Below, in pieces: positions 63,480-64,000 of a DNA stretch of 64,000 bases. The notes under the pieces were generated by a model that saw nothing but the letters and a program-made list of their open reading frames with translations, had not been told where the DNA came from and ran no database searches. Made by a program: the position numbers and the translations under genes. How positions within the stretch are numbered: the first letter of the stretch is position 1; the number at the start of each line of letters is the position of its first letter. Origin of the DNA: an uncultured Bacteroidales bacterium. Lineage in GTDB: Bacteria; Bacteroidota; Bacteroidia; Bacteroidales; P3. Location: assembly GCA_900316515.1 (NCBI GenBank), contig ONDE01000001.1, forward strand, positions 1 to 64,000, in the 5' to 3' direction.

Positions 63480-64000
63480 TTCCGGCGCCACCCAGCTCGA
63501 TTTTTTCGGGGTGGAAGGTGCGCACTTCATGCATGGCTCTCAGCTCTTGCGAGATTATCTGCATCAGTATGCCGTAGCCTTTGCCGTGGAGTATGCGCAC
63601 TTCCTTCTCGCTTAGTAGGATTGCGTTGTCGAGGAACTGGTGCAACTCGCTGATGGCCTCCTCGGCACGGTGGCCACGCAGGTCGAGGGTGGGGTTGAAG
63701 TGGGCGCGCTTCTCGTTCATGTCGTCGTAGATGCCACGGCTGACGCTCACGGCTTTGCGGTCGGTGGGAATCTTCTGCTTGGCGGTGCTCTGCAGGCGGC
63801 TGAGCGGTATGGTCATGCGGACGCTGTTGCTCTCCACCACGGCTTTCTTGCCTTTGATTTCCACCACCTCGCCGAAGGTATCCTCGCCGTCGATACGGAC
63901 GATGCTGCCGACCAGTATGGGCATTTCCTTGTCTGGACCAGAAGCTTGCACGGCAGGCTGTCGCTTTTCTTTCTGTGTTTTCAGCTCTGTTTGGGCTTTT
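63457..64000 (-). CDS. mutS2: Endonuclease MutS2, C-terminal part (gene continues beyond window)
   Basis: About 180 C-terminal residues, open to the window edge. A basic helical stretch (TELKTQKEKR) is followed by a KOW-like segment (VGSIVRIDGEDTFGEVVEIKGKKAVVESNSVRMTIPLSRL). A complete Smr nuclease domain comes next (NPTLDLRGHRAEEAISELHQFLDNAILLSEKEVRILHGKGYGILMQIISQEL). This domain order is that of MutS2, which acts in recombination control or rescue of collided ribosomes. The ATPase part is not visible. Confidence 0.88.
   Translation of the reverse strand, partial: KAQTELKTQKEKRQPAVQASGPDKEMPILVGSIVRIDGEDTFGEVVEIKGKKAVVESNSVRMTIPLSRLQSTAKQKIPTDRKAVSVSRGIYDDMNEKRAHFNPTLDLRGHRAEEAISELHQFLDNAILLSEKEVRILHGKGYGILMQIISQELRAMHEVRTFHPEKIELGGAGITVVELR

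Overview
The window is chromosomal DNA of a member of the Bacteroidales, most likely an uncultured strictly anaerobic gut-type species. Four things point there: a giant surface protein ending in a type IX secretion (T9SS) C-terminal domain; a short (286 aa) primary sigma factor; several promoters fitting the Bacteroides consensus TTTG-N19-20-TAnnTTTG; and the conserved Bacteroidota block nusB-DUF1573-yajC-ybbR-coaE. [FeFe]-hydrogenase maturases (HydE, HydF) and a lysine-fermentation enzyme (Kdd) indicate fermentative anaerobic metabolism. I found no rRNA, CRISPR array, transposase, integrase or prophage.

Layout. 1-8956: 3' part of a giant repeat adhesin. 9140-18451 (+): leuS, nusB, DUF1573 lipoprotein, yajC, ybbR, coaE, a NagZ/beta-lactamase-fold fusion and a TerB/J-domain protein. 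18582-20754 (-): nucleoside phosphorylase and a Ser/Thr/Arg low-complexity protein. 21076-28324 (+): OmpA-family protein and an alpha-2-macroglobulin. 28486-31978 (+): tRNA-Glu, folE, lolA-like, tsaB and a lone ABC permease. 31975-36474 (-): complete GDP-heptose synthesis set (gmhA, hddA, gmhB, hddC) with a glycosyltransferase and a TonB-like protein. 36475-37236: gene-free, repeat-rich. 37237-41785 (+): kdd, truA, prmA, topB. 41855-47712 (-): cca, MORN lipoprotein, Nudix, unknown, radical SAM, small lipoprotein, flippase. 47790-53087 (+): GH20, hydE, ffh, folD. 53168-53635 (-): lipoprotein. 53839-55319 (+): rpoD, rsmG. 55333-62830 (-): outer-membrane protein, GH2, DUF486, cinA, folA, hydF. 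63000-63479 (+): DUF4919. 63457-64000 (-): 3' end of mutS2.

The most unusual property is a window-wide population of short tandem repeats with period 7, and less often 8 or 9. Unit sequence differs between loci. They fill gene borders, where they often supply the stop codon of the upstream gene and sometimes the start codon of the next (truA/prmA/topB). They also lie in frame inside unrelated genes: about ten in the alpha-2-macroglobulin gene, others in udp, tsaB, a Nudix gene, a radical SAM gene and a GH2 gene. Two 77-bp, eleven-heptamer copies in two unrelated proteins share sequence, orientation and reading frame. This resembles in principle the in-frame palindromic elements of Rickettsia and the heptameric STRRs of cyanobacteria, but I know of no description of it for this group.

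All coordinates and motifs were read by eye. Family names rest on recognised motifs, not on database searches.
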